From NCBI GenBank assembly GCA_900766585.1, contig CAAFVV010000014.1, positions 1 through 64,000 on the forward strand: a stretch of 64,000 nucleotides of DNA, given 5' to 3'. Positions within the stretch are counted from its first letter, which is position 1. Every line of letters begins with the position of its first letter. The notes beneath the pieces are model-generated. The model was not told the DNA's origin. It saw only the letters and a list, made by a program, of their open reading frames with translations, and did no database searches. Origin of the DNA: Clostridia bacterium (GTDB lineage: Bacteria; Bacillota; Clostridia; Oscillospirales; Acutalibacteraceae). This document shows positions 6,696-14,162 of the stretch, in pieces. A program made the position numbers and the translations under genes.

Positions 6696-7466
6696 ATGAA
6701 AAGAGTATTTACCCTTCTTTTGGCGGCAGCTATGTGCTTCTCTCTCGTTGCCTGTGCCGGAAGCGGCGAGCCTGAAAAGTACAAAAAGTATGAAACGCTT
6801 ATTGATTGTATGGAAGCGAAGGATTACGACGGTGCGCTTGCGGAGATCAGCAGAATAAGCGAAGAGGATAAAGCCGCCGATACGCCGGAGACTTCACAGC
6901 AGAAAACGACAGAGATCGAGCTCACGCTGGACAACTGGCAGGAGTATTTTGAGATCAAGCAATACTTGGGAAGCTATATAGGTAAAAACGATTTTGATGA
7001 GCCCACGGAATATCGCTACTTTTTGTACACATTTTTTGCGATCAAGGAGGAATGGGCAGAAAATGTCGTTTCGTGTGATGGGGCGATCGAATACGATGCG
7101 GACAGCAGCCCGAAAAATGTTTCCTTCAATGCCAAGGATATGACCTTTGAAATTACAGGAGATTATGAGGGTGATGATTGTCCGAGCTATTATTATGACA
7201 GCTCTACCTATAAGCGAGGGGGTACGGGCAAATTATTTGCACAAAGCTTTAATCAGTACACTCTCAAAGACGGAAGGATTGAGCAGAGAGAGATACATAT
7301 GCCGTATTCCGCACCTATCCGAGGAAATGTTAATGAGCAAAACTATGTGAGGATCCATACAGACAACGACAGCGAATGGAAAGAAACCAATGAAGGTTTT
7401 GTAGATGCCTATACCGAAAATGTTAAGATCACGCGCATTCAGGGAAAATTAGTCTTAAATCAATAA
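6696..7466 (+). CDS. Lipoprotein 4 of the array
   Basis: A 256-residue lipoprotein whose signal peptide (MKRVFTLLLAAAMCFSLVAC) and helical segment (KYKKYETLIDCMEAKDYDGA) nearly repeat lipoprotein 3. The array domain is more diverged (TLDNWQEYFEIKQYLGSYIG, DDCPSYYYDSSTYKRGG, VKITRIQGKLVLNQ). The gradient of divergence along the cluster suggests stepwise tandem duplication followed by diversification of the surface domain. No known family is recognised. Confidence 0.85.
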   Translation: MKRVFTLLLAAAMCFSLVACAGSGEPEKYKKYETLIDCMEAKDYDGALAEISRISEEDKAADTPETSQQKTTEIELTLDNWQEYFEIKQYLGSYIGKNDFDEPTEYRYFLYTFFAIKEEWAENVVSCDGAIEYDADSSPKNVSFNAKDMTFEITGDYEGDDCPSYYYDSSTYKRGGTGKLFAQSFNQYTLKDGRIEQREIHMPYSAPIRGNVNEQNYVRIHTDNDSEWKETNEGFVDAYTENVKITRIQGKLVLNQ

Positions 7467-7477
7467 TGGATGCTGCA

Positions 7478-7511
7478 GCAGGGAGCGGGGCGTAAGTCCC
7501 GCGCCCTGCTT
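7478..7511 (+). terminator. Stem-loop ending the lipoprotein array
   Basis: GCAGGGAGCGGG (7478-7489) pairs with CCCGCGCCCTGC (7498-7509) across an 8-base loop. It has no strong U-tract but is placed right after the last gene and incorporates the array's repeat. Confidence 0.6.
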
Positions 7512-7540
7512 ATATGGTGTACATGCTTGATTTTTTGGCT

Positions 7541-7580
7541 GTGAAAAAAGAGGAAGCGGATTTTACTCCGCTTCCTCTTA
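7541..7580 (-). terminator. Terminator of the perR-rbr-rubredoxin operon
   Basis: Arms AAGAGGAAGCGGA (7548-7560) and TCCGCTTCCTCTT (7567-7579) with TTTTTT following on the minus strand. It is placed after the rubredoxin stop. Confidence 0.88.
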
Positions 7581-7590
7581 ACAAGCTTTT

Positions 7591-7746
7591 TTATTCGGCG
7601 GGGGAAAAGACCTCTTTGCCGAGACCGCAGGTGGGACAGACCCAATCCTCGGGGACATCCTCCCATGCCGTTCCGGGGGCGATGCCATTATCCGGATCGC
7701 CGAGAGCGGGGTCATAAACATAGCCGCAGGGGCATTCGTATTTCAT
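7591..7746 (-). CDS. Rubredoxin (with an unusual CxC first knuckle)
   Basis: A 51-residue one-iron electron carrier: MKYECPCGYVYDPALGDPDN, then GIAPGTAWEDVPEDWVCPTC and a short tail. The second knuckle is the normal CPTCG. The first reads CPCG, two Cys separated by one residue instead of the usual two. It still aligns well over the YVYDP and GDP.NGI.PGT regions. The ATG has AAGGGAG eight bases upstream. It follows the reverse rubrerythrin gene and probably feeds electrons to it for peroxide reduction. Confidence 0.9.
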   Translation of the reverse strand: MKYECPCGYVYDPALGDPDNGIAPGTAWEDVPEDWVCPTCGLGKEVFSPAE

Positions 7747-7763
7747 GGTAAAGGCTCCCTTTC

Positions 7764-8306
7764 TTACTTGCCGAAGTAGCGGTTCAGCAGCCCCTCGAAG
7801 GCCTTACCATGCCGGGCTTCGTCCTTGGCCATTTCGTGCACGGTGTCATGGATGGCGTCATAGCCCAGCTCCTTCGCTTTCTTGGCCAGAGCCAGCTTGC
7901 CCTCGGTCGCGCCGCACTCGGCTTCGACGCGCATGGTCAGATTCTTTTTCGTGCTGGGGGTGACGACCTCGCCGAGCAGCTCGGCAAATTTGGCGGCATG
8001 CTCCGCTTCTTCATAGGCGGCTTTTTCCCAGTAGAGACCGATCTCGGGGTAGCCCTCGCGGTGCGCCACACGCGCCATGGCGAGGTACATGCCGACCTCG
8101 GAGCACTCGCCCGCAAAGTTCGCGCGCAGGCCCTCGACGACCTCGGGATCCAGTCCCTGTGCCACGCCGACCTTGTGCTCATCCGCCCAGACGCGCTCAG
8201 CGCTCATGGCGATGAATTTATCGGCGCCCACGCCGCAGACGGGGCAGACAGCGGGAGCGGCATCTCCCTCATAGACATAACCACAGACAGAGCAAACGAA
8301 TTTCAT
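7764..8306 (-). CDS. Reverse rubrerythrin (NADH peroxidase-type)
   Basis: A 180-residue protein with an N-terminal rubredoxin-like domain (MKFVCSVCGYVYEG, then CPVCGVGADKF, residues 1-32) and a C-terminal ferritin-like di-iron domain with Glu/His motifs (NFAGECSEVGMYLAMA, YEEAEHAAKFAELLGE, EAECGATEGKLALA, HEMAKDEARHGKAF). This domain order is the reverse of classical rubrerythrin and is known from clostridial peroxide-detoxifying enzymes. It lies between the PerR-like regulator and rubredoxin, and TAGGAGGA precedes its ATG. Confidence 0.94.
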   Translation of the reverse strand: MKFVCSVCGYVYEGDAAPAVCPVCGVGADKFIAMSAERVWADEHKVGVAQGLDPEVVEGLRANFAGECSEVGMYLAMARVAHREGYPEIGLYWEKAAYEEAEHAAKFAELLGEVVTPSTKKNLTMRVEAECGATEGKLALAKKAKELGYDAIHDTVHEMAKDEARHGKAFEGLLNRYFGK

Positions 8307-8339
8307 AACAGCAGTCCTCCTAAAAATAGTTTTTTGTTT

Positions 8340-8762
8340 TCAAGTGGATTTGCGTTCCTTTTTGAGACAGTCCGCACAGCGGCCGTGTACGATGACTTCG
8401 ATCCGGTCGGCGTGACAACCCTTTGGGGAAAGCCGCCGCACCGTGGCAGGAGAGAGCGGAAAATCCAGAATCGCGCCGCAGGAGGTACAGCAAAAATGAC
8501 CGTGATCCTCCATACCGCCGTCAAACCGCTGCTCCTCGGGATCCAGCGGCAGCTCGCGGATCAGCCCGGCTTTGGCCAGACAGTGTAGCGAGTTGTAAAC
8601 CGTGGTGCGGGAAAAGCGGGGATCCTCCGCCGAAAGCGCACAGTAGATGCTGTCGGCATTGGGGTGTGTGCGGTGCTCCAAAAGATACGCGTATACCGCC
8701 AGACGTTGGCGGGTGGGGCGCACCCCGTGGGCGATCAGCACCGCAGAAAGACTATTTTCCAT
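8340..8762 (-). CDS. Fur-family regulator, PerR-like
   Basis: A 140-residue Fur-family repressor: N-terminal winged helix (VRPTRQRLAVYAYLLEHRTH; recognition region FSRTTVYNSLHCLAKAGLI), metal-site segment EDHGHFCCTSCGAI and a second Cys pair GRCADC for structural zinc. It heads the operon with reverse rubrerythrin and rubredoxin, and matching palindromes lie at its promoter, so a peroxide-sensing PerR role with autoregulation is the best reading. A zinc- or iron-sensing role is possible but less supported by context. Confidence 0.9.
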   Translation of the reverse strand: MENSLSAVLIAHGVRPTRQRLAVYAYLLEHRTHPNADSIYCALSAEDPRFSRTTVYNSLHCLAKAGLIRELPLDPEEQRFDGGMEDHGHFCCTSCGAILDFPLSPATVRRLSPKGCHADRIEVIVHGRCADCLKKERKST

Positions 8763-8794
8763 GCGGGAAACCTCCTTGGCGGGATGGCAATCAC

Positions 8795-8811
8795 TTTGTA
8801 ATGATTACAAA
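8795..8811 (-). promoter_or_regulatory. PerR-like operator over the transcription start
   Basis: Perfect 17-bp palindrome TTTGTAATGATTACAAA, close to the Fur/PerR box type (TTATAATNATTATAA). It lies directly downstream of the -10 element, covering the likely start of transcription of the perR operon. Confidence 0.8.
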
Positions 8812-8814
8812 CGA

Positions 8815-8843
8815 AGTATAGCAGATTTCTATCGGCTTGTCAA
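8815..8843 (-). promoter_or_regulatory. Promoter of the perR-rbr-rubredoxin operon
   Basis: Minus-strand TTGACA (8843-8838) and TATACT (8820-8815), 17-bp spacer, just upstream of the palindromic operator. Confidence 0.85.
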
Positions 8844-8854
8844 GCGTTTTTTTT

Positions 8855-8887
8855 GAAATGATTACAAAAATATTTTGTAATCATTTC
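8855..8887. promoter_or_regulatory. Second palindrome with everted PerR half-sites
   Basis: 15-bp perfect arms GAAATGATTACAAAA and its complement around an ATA centre. Each arm contains the same TGATTACAAA half-site as the 8795-8811 box, but in the everted order. It lies 12 bases upstream of the -35. No T-run follows in either transcribed direction that would make it a terminator of the upstream rlu gene, so an auxiliary operator is preferred. Confidence 0.6.
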
Positions 8888-8895
8888 AAAGTCAA

Positions 8896-9867
8896 TCAAT
8901 GGTGCGGCAACTTGCCGTTCCGGAAATCTGTTACAAACCAAGGATCGGGGAGAGAAAATGAACGACCGTTTAAATAGTCGAGTTCGCCGGCAGGGGTGGT
9001 GAAATCAAACGTCAGTTTATAGGAACAAAGTGCCTGCTTGGAAAAACCGGTACCCTTGTTCAGCACATTGGTGCCGTATTTGCCGTCGCCGAGCAGCGGA
9101 TGCCCGACCGAAGCCAAGTGGGCACGAATCTGATGCGTGCGGCCGGTGAGCAGCTCAATCTCGAGGAGTGACAGCCTGTCGTGCGATTCTAAAACCGTAT
9201 AGCGTGTGTCGATCCGGCGGGCATTCGGCTGCGGGGTGTCGGAAACATAAACGCGGTTTTGTGCCTCGTTTTTGACGAGAAAGGCGGTGAGTGTGGCCTT
9301 GGACGGCGTGGGTGTGCCGTGAACAAGACAAAGGTAATATTTGTGCAGCTCGCGGTTGCGCAGTTTTTGATTCAGGATACGCAGCGCTTCCGCAGTCTTG
9401 GCGGCAATAACAATGCCGCAGGTGTTGCGGTCGATACGGTTGACAAGCGCTGGGGCAAAGCTCTGCTCATCCTCCGGACGGTAGCTGCCCTTTTCATATA
9501 AATATCGCTGCACGCGCCCGATCAGTGTGTCGCCGTACTCGTGGTCGTCGGGATGGGATAAAAGACCGGCTTTCTTGTTCAGCAGCAGGAGATTGTCATC
9601 CTCGTAGAGGATGTCGAGCTGCCGCGAGGCGGAGAGAAAATCATAGACCGGCGGCGCCTGCGTGAGAAAATCGTCCTTGACATAAAGCGTCAGCACGTCG
9701 CCCTCGCACAGGCGGTCGGCAGGTGTGCAGCGCTTGCCGTTGCGCTTGATATCCTTTTGACGGATATATTTATACATCATGGAGATCGGAAAGCGGCGGT
9801 AGGTCTTTTGCAGGAACTTGTCCAGCCGCTGTCCTGCGTCGTTTTTCTGTATGTGCAGTGTTTGCAT
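8896..9867 (-). CDS. RluA-family 23S rRNA/tRNA pseudouridine synthase
   Basis: A 323-residue enzyme with an N-terminal S4 RNA-binding domain (about 12-60: AGQRLDKFLQKTYRRFPISM) and a pseudouridine synthase domain. The catalytic Asp is in NRIDRNTCGIVIAAKT, the RluA-type HRLDxxTSG motif with conservative changes. GRTHQIRAHLASVGHPLLGD is the other family hallmark. It isomerises uridine in rRNA or tRNA; the target site cannot be read. ATG at 9867 is favoured over the one two codons earlier, which is too close to the AGGGG site. Confidence 0.92.
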   Translation of the reverse strand: MQTLHIQKNDAGQRLDKFLQKTYRRFPISMMYKYIRQKDIKRNGKRCTPADRLCEGDVLTLYVKDDFLTQAPPVYDFLSASRQLDILYEDDNLLLLNKKAGLLSHPDDHEYGDTLIGRVQRYLYEKGSYRPEDEQSFAPALVNRIDRNTCGIVIAAKTAEALRILNQKLRNRELHKYYLCLVHGTPTPSKATLTAFLVKNEAQNRVYVSDTPQPNARRIDTRYTVLESHDRLSLLEIELLTGRTHQIRAHLASVGHPLLGDGKYGTNVLNKGTGFSKQALCSYKLTFDFTTPAGELDYLNGRSFSLPDPWFVTDFRNGKLPHH

Positions 9868-9930
9868 CGTCATGCCCCTTTTCTGTTCGGTCTCAGTATA
9901 GCACAGGATGCGGCAAATGTAAACGAAAAA

Positions 9931-9957
9931 CCCGCCGATCTGTATCGGCGGGCGGGG
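9931..9957 (-). terminator. Terminator after the anchored hypothetical gene
   Basis: CCCGCCGAT / ATCGGCGGG stem (about 9931-9952 overall) with TTTTTC following on the minus strand, 18 bases after the stop of the gene at 9970. Confidence 0.8.
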
Positions 9958-9969
9958 AAAATGCGGACT

Positions 9970-10662
9970 TTATTTATCTGCGGGCGTGAAGGAACGCAGA
10001 ACATAAAAGTCGCTGTAAGGCCATACATAGCCGAACACACAGTTATAGGTTTGGACACCCTTGCCCTCCGTGGTGACGGTCACACGGAATTTCCAGCCGT
10101 TTTCCACTTTGGAAACAAAGACCGGCAGTCCGGCCTCGCGATGGATTTCCGGTGCTTCGGGGCGTACAAAATGAAACGCACCCTTGTCCGGACATTCTTC
10201 CTCGGTGAGGAAGTCGCTTTCCATCGTGTCCACGTCAATTACCTTCCAAAGCTCGTTGGTATATGCACGGTAAGCCGTGTCTATCAATGGATTATTGCCC
10301 GGATCGCGTCTGTAGGCGTCCAATTCCTCCTGCGTATAGGCGCCGAGCCTTACTGCCAGCTTCTCCAAAGAGGAATCATAGAGCGTTTTATAGTCCAGAT
10401 AGGTCTGGAGCAGCTTTTGCGCGTCGGCAGGCACGGGAGCGCTTTGCTGCACGGTTGTTGTTGCTGTGTGGTTTTGCGCATTGGCAGCCTGTGAAGGCGA
10501 CTTGGTGATTCGTGCCACCGTAGTTGGACCGGTGACAAGACTGCTGTCGGGCTTTTCGGGAACGGAACCGGCCACGGCCGGTATAATCACCGCACAGAGG
10601 ATGCCGACAAGCAGCAATGCGATGACCACGATGCCCCATTGAATCATTTTTCTTTTCGACAT
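9970..10662 (-). CDS. Membrane-anchored hypothetical protein
   Basis: A 230-residue protein with a short basic N-terminus (MSKRKMIQ), one membrane helix (about 9-31) and a Thr/Ser/Gln-rich linker (about 35-70), then an extracytoplasmic domain with a helical part (LLQTYLDYKTLYDSSLEKLA) and a beta part (NGWKFRVTVTTEGKGVQTY). No known family. The ATG follows CAGGAGGG. It lies directly downstream of the beta-propeller-like lipoprotein and shares its transcript and terminator, so the two may act together at the cell surface. Confidence 0.75.
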   Translation of the reverse strand: MSKRKMIQWGIVVIALLLVGILCAVIIPAVAGSVPEKPDSSLVTGPTTVARITKSPSQAANAQNHTATTTVQQSAPVPADAQKLLQTYLDYKTLYDSSLEKLAVRLGAYTQEELDAYRRDPGNNPLIDTAYRAYTNELWKVIDVDTMESDFLTEEECPDKGAFHFVRPEAPEIHREAGLPVFVSKVENGWKFRVTVTTEGKGVQTYNCVFGYVWPYSDFYVLRSFTPADK

Positions 10663-10684
10663 AAAAATCCCTCCTGTTTTTAGC

Positions 10685-11797
10685 TTATGATTTAGCCGTG
10701 TATTCCATGACTTTTTGCGAATGACTGCCATCCGTGTGAACGCTCCACAACTGATGGACGGAATAGTCTTCCGATGCCAGTGTATAATATACGGTGTCAT
10801 TGACAACGGAAAGAATTCCGTCGACGCTATCGACGCTATATTCCGCAGAATCCAAAGCGAGAATTACATGCGGATCCCTGCTATCCTCACGAATGGCGAC
10901 CAAAACATCGGTCGGGTTGGCTTCTTCACCCCGTTCTTGAACGGCGTAGACCCAGCCGTCAACGGGATAATCCAAAACAGCCTTGGTTTTATACTGGCTG
11001 ATGCAGATTTGCTCCGTCGGATTGTTTGTCAGCCGATCAAAAAGAGCGGTATACAGCATTTTATCCTTTTGGGTAAACGCCATACGGTAAGCGTCGACGG
11101 CGGAGTCGCGTAGCGCAAAGCCGCTTCCGTCCGGTCGGATTTGCGCAAGCTGATAGTCGTCGGCGGTCTGGAAAGCGGCGAAGGTAAATACGATGAAGCC
11201 GTCCGGAGTCAACCTATTTAAGTAAATCGACAACCGATCGTTCTGACCGTAAATTTCACGGATATCCGAACCGTCGGGCAAGCTGGAGCAGAGAATATCG
11301 GTGTTTTCTCCGTCGCGGGACGCAATAAAATACAGCCGCCCGTCGGCGTAAAAAAAGATATCGTCTGCACTGTATCCGTCCCAGTGAATTTCCCGGGCAT
11401 CTCCTCCCTCAAGCGGAACCGAATAAAATTGGGCATCACTGCCGTTGTAATCGTTCCAAAAGAAGAGGCATTTTCCGCCGAGAGTAAAACCGTAATCCAT
11501 GGTTGCACGGGGGGCGGTGAACAATACGGTCTTTTTGGTTCCGTCCGTGTCCGCTCGACAGAGCGTACGGTAGTTCTCGACAAAAAGAATGGCGTCACGG
11601 TCGAAGAGATACTGACGGCTGTTCCCGGTGGAGCAACGGCCGATTTCCCGAAAGGCATAGGGATTGATATCGGATTCGGCAGAGGCATCGGAAGAAGAGT
11701 CGGCGGGCGTCCTTGCGGCACAGCCGGTCAGGCAGAGCAGCAGTCCGGCGAAAAGTGCGATAAGACGCAGCCCGACAGGACGCTTAAAACAAAACAT
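10685..11797 (-). CDS. Lipoprotein with beta-propeller-like repeats
   Basis: A 370-residue protein: signal peptide with lipobox LTGC (Cys about 26), a short Ser/Asp linker, then repeated blades of the DUF5050/TolB-like type, each with a pattern like LFFWND..., FYADGRLYFIASRDGE, LYTALFDRL, DTVYYTLASED and a following DG turn. Such domains are found on sugar- or peptide-binding surface proteins, but no ligand can be inferred. It is followed by the anchored hypothetical protein and preceded by a broken lectin-type gene on the same strand. Confidence 0.82.
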   Translation of the reverse strand: MFCFKRPVGLRLIALFAGLLLCLTGCAARTPADSSSDASAESDINPYAFREIGRCSTGNSRQYLFDRDAILFVENYRTLCRADTDGTKKTVLFTAPRATMDYGFTLGGKCLFFWNDYNGSDAQFYSVPLEGGDAREIHWDGYSADDIFFYADGRLYFIASRDGENTDILCSSLPDGSDIREIYGQNDRLSIYLNRLTPDGFIVFTFAAFQTADDYQLAQIRPDGSGFALRDSAVDAYRMAFTQKDKMLYTALFDRLTNNPTEQICISQYKTKAVLDYPVDGWVYAVQERGEEANPTDVLVAIREDSRDPHVILALDSAEYSVDSVDGILSVVNDTVYYTLASEDYSVHQLWSVHTDGSHSQKVMEYTAKS

Positions 11798-11817
11798 GAA
11801 ATCCCCTCCTCAAATAA

Positions 11818-12914
11818 TTATGACCATGTGTAAGGCGAACAATACACGCGGTCGACAGTGCCCTTTTTTGTGGCCCCCCAGCGAATGATACAGCGTTTGG
11901 ATGCGTCGTTTGTGCCATTCCAGTTGCAATCCGTACATTTGGCTGTTGTGAGTGTTCCGGCCTCACAAACAACAAGCCAATGGTTGGATGTGCGAATGAC
12001 GTCTCCCGGTCGGACGTTTTGGGATACACCATTTTGTATATAGCGTATTGGCCACAAACTGTAATAATACCCCCGTAGGCATCCTTTATGACCTTATTAC
12101 TGTATCCGGCACATTGAATGGCACCGCTTTCGACATTACAGGTGCAGTGACCGCCGTTGCCGCAATTGCCGTGAGCATGTACACAATGCTGATTGGTTGT
12201 TCCGCCGGGGTTATTGGTGCTTAGTCCCTCGTGGTTCCAGTAACGACCCGCGGGGAAACGGGTTTTCATGGCGGCGATGGTAGTGTTGGGAGTTTCGGAC
12301 AGGTGTTTGACAAGCTCGAGATACCATTCCTGAGATTTGTCACCATCAACGCGGGTTTTGACACAAACATTTCCGCTTGAATCGGATCCTGTTCCGGTGT
12401 TTGTTCCTCCGGCAGCGGTGCCGACGGCAGTCAATGCAACGTCAGGATTGGAGGCCGGGGCAATAATGACGCTGAGCGTCGTTGAACCTTCAATGAAGTA
12501 CCACTGCTGCGAATTATCCTCTGTAGGCATTTCCCGCCGTCAGACTTGGACGTTCATTTTATCCTCTGCTGTCTCTTTTCCTTTACGCTGTACATCCAGT
12601 GAACGACCGAATCCACCTCCGGAACACATCACATGGAGACTGGCCCCCCTGCTGTTGATGTCAAAATCCATGCGAAATTGCTGCTTGGTATCATTGGCAC
12701 TGTAAGCGGCATGGACAATGTTTTTTCCGTTGGAGGGAGAAGCGGTTACGACGGCCAGACAGTGATTGGTTTTTACATTGCGAATGCGGTAAATGCCGTT
12801 GTTGTATAAAGCACCGGTTGGTGTGCCGTAAGCTGAGGTAACAATGGGGCAAAGAGTGCAAATAAACAATATGCAAATCAGTAGAGAAAACTTCCGAAAA
12901 CTTTTCGCTATCAT
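11818..12914 (-). pseudogene. Broken secreted protein: ricin-type lectin plus CHAP/amidase-like domain
   Basis: Starts at ATG 12914 with a signal peptide (about residues 1-30, ending VTSAYG) and ricin-B-like repeats (GIYRIRNVKTNHCLAVV, QQFRMDFDI, then NSQQWYFIEG). The frame is cut by an in-frame TGA at 12542-12540 where lectin repeats usually have Trp (NVQV-stop-RREMP). A frameshift near 12050-12075 then follows: the sequence continues in a second frame as WPIRYIQNGVSQNVRPGDVI and SNHWLVV to a stop at 11818. The middle part (QCAGYSNKVIKDAYGG) with GDVIR..NHW resembles gut-bacterial cell-wall amidase/CHAP-like domains. Two independent lesions argue for a pseudogene rather than a sequencing slip. 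Confidence 0.75.
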
Positions 12915-13040
12915 TTCACTGAATCTCCTCTCTTTTCGCATTGACTGTTGCCCTGCTGCCGTATTATGAAGTGTCGAAACCGTATATCCCCCCTTTTTTT
13001 ATGCGCTGATGGTAATAATCTAAATCCTCCTTTCACTATT

Positions 13041-13068
13041 ATTTTAGCACATCCCTCCAAAAAGTCAA
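13041..13068 (-). promoter_or_regulatory. Promoter of the lectin/propeller gene group
   Basis: Minus-strand TTGACT (13068-13063) and TAAAAT (13046-13041) with a 16-bp spacer. About 130 bases lie between it and the broken lectin gene; they show no other gene. Confidence 0.65.
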
Positions 13069-13189
13069 CAATAAACTTCAAATGTGATAAATGTTTGTAC
13101 ACATAGACAAATTCAAGAGGAAGAAATTGTAGAACAGACCAAATGGTTACAGATCCTTCCTGCCGGGGAAAGAAAAGAGAAAAAAGGGG

Positions 13190-13218
13190 TTGACAAAAGG
13201 GGAAAAGGGTGGTATACT
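13190..13218 (+). promoter_or_regulatory. Promoter of infC-rpmI-rplT
   Basis: TTGACA (13190-13195) and TATACT (13213-13218), 17-bp spacer, opening a leader of about 160 bases. Confidence 0.88.
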
Positions 13219-13225
13219 GACCGCG

Positions 13226-13383
13226 TAATAAAACGAAGCAGAGCGTTTGCCCGCTCTCACCCGCGGATTCCGTTCCACCGGGTTGATAAGAGGACACCCC
13301 GATCGGCGGGGCGTTTTGGGTGCGGGCAGGAGACTGTCCGCTTTTTCGTTTTATCTCAACGAATTTGGTGGAGGTGTGTACCT
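13226..13383 (+). promoter_or_regulatory. infC leader with attenuator (L20-leader-like)
   Basis: A structured 5' leader between the promoter and infC containing several GC-rich stems and the terminator at 13322-13352. In other Firmicutes, ribosomal protein L20 binds such a leader to control infC-rpmI-rplT. That the same happens here is inference from position; I did not align it to the known binding site. Confidence 0.65.
13322..13352 (+). terminator. Attenuator terminator in the infC leader
   Basis: GCGGGCAG (13322-13329) pairs with CTGTCCGC (13334-13341) around a GAGA loop, followed by TTTTTCGTTTT. It ends about 30 bases before the infC start, so it must be bypassed for expression. Confidence 0.8.
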
Positions 13384-13905
13384 ATCGCAATCAAGGAACT
13401 GCAGATCAACGAACAGATCCGCGAGGCGGAGCTGCGTGTGATCGATGCCGACGGCAATCAGCTCGGCGTGATGTCCGCCCGCGACGCGCAGAAGCTCGCG
13501 GATGAGAAAAACCTGGATCTGGTCAAGATCGCCCCGACCGCTGTTCCGCCGGTCTGCCGCATCATGGATTACGGCAAATACCGGTTTGAGCAGATGAAGA
13601 AGGAAAAAGAGGCCAGAAAGAACCAGCATGTCGTGGACATCAAGGAGATCCGGCTGGGACTCAACACCGACGTGGGCGACCTCAACACAAAGGTGCGCCA
13701 CGCCGCCCGCTTTATCGAGGACGGCAACAAGGTGAAGGTCTCCATCCGCTTCCGCGGACGGGAAATGGGTCATCCCGAGATCGGCTATGAGCGTATGAAG
13801 GCATTTGCCGCTTCCTGCGCGGACTTTGCCGTGATCGAGCGTCCCGCAAAGCTGGAGGGCCGCAATATGCTGATGTTCCTTGCCCCGAAGCCCGCTGCCA
13901 AATAA
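13384..13905 (+). CDS. infC: Translation initiation factor IF-3 (ATC start)
   Basis: A 173-residue protein of normal IF-3 length. It binds the 30S subunit and enforces start-codon and initiator-tRNA selection. The N-terminal domain begins AIKELQINEQIREAELRVID; the linker has FEQMKKEKEARKNQ; the C-terminal domain has EIRLGLNTDVGDLNTKVRHA and VKVSIRFRGREM. No ATG, GTG or TTG is in frame near the start. GGAGG at 13371-13375 is followed nine bases later by ATC, the kind of rare start codon infC is known to use for autoregulation. It is followed by rpmI and rplT. Confidence 0.96.
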   Translation: MAIKELQINEQIREAELRVIDADGNQLGVMSARDAQKLADEKNLDLVKIAPTAVPPVCRIMDYGKYRFEQMKKEKEARKNQHVVDIKEIRLGLNTDVGDLNTKVRHAARFIEDGNKVKVSIRFRGREMGHPEIGYERMKAFAASCADFAVIERPAKLEGRNMLMFLAPKPAAK

Positions 13906-13935
13906 CCGTGTCAATCATAAAGGAGGACAATTGTT

Positions 13936-14133
13936 ATGCCGAAGATCAAGACTCACAGCGGCGCGAAAAAGCGCTTTAAGCTGAGCAAAACGGGCAAGGT
14001 CATCCGCGGCCATGCCTACAAATCCCACATCCTCAACAAGAAATCCACGAAACGCAAGAGAAATCTCCGCAAGACCACCGTTGCCGACGTGACGAACGTC
14101 GCGAAGGTCAAGCGCATGATTCCTTACAAATAA
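13936..14133 (+). CDS. rpmI: 50S ribosomal protein L35
   Basis: 65 residues, highly basic, starting MPKIKTHSGAKKRFKLSKTG, the standard L35 N-terminus. AAGGAGG lies upstream of the ATG. Second gene of the infC-rpmI-rplT operon. Confidence 0.97.
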   Translation: MPKIKTHSGAKKRFKLSKTGKVIRGHAYKSHILNKKSTKRKRNLRKTTVADVTNVAKVKRMIPYK

Positions 14134-14162
14134 TCGGTAAGAGTTGAACGGAGGTAACGAAA

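Noticed and set aside
5101..7509. CRISPR-like array suggested by the recurring GC-rich blocks
   Set aside because: The repeats are 600-900 bases apart, vary in length and lie between lipoprotein genes; they are duplicated spacers.
8855..8887. Reading the palindrome as the terminator of the rlu gene
   Set aside because: On the minus strand the stem is followed by A residues, not T, so it cannot act as an intrinsic terminator in that direction.
12540..12542. Selenocysteine codon at the TGA in the lectin gene
   Set aside because: The position is normally Trp in ricin repeats, I see no SECIS-like hairpin directly after it, and a second frameshift shows that the gene is decaying.
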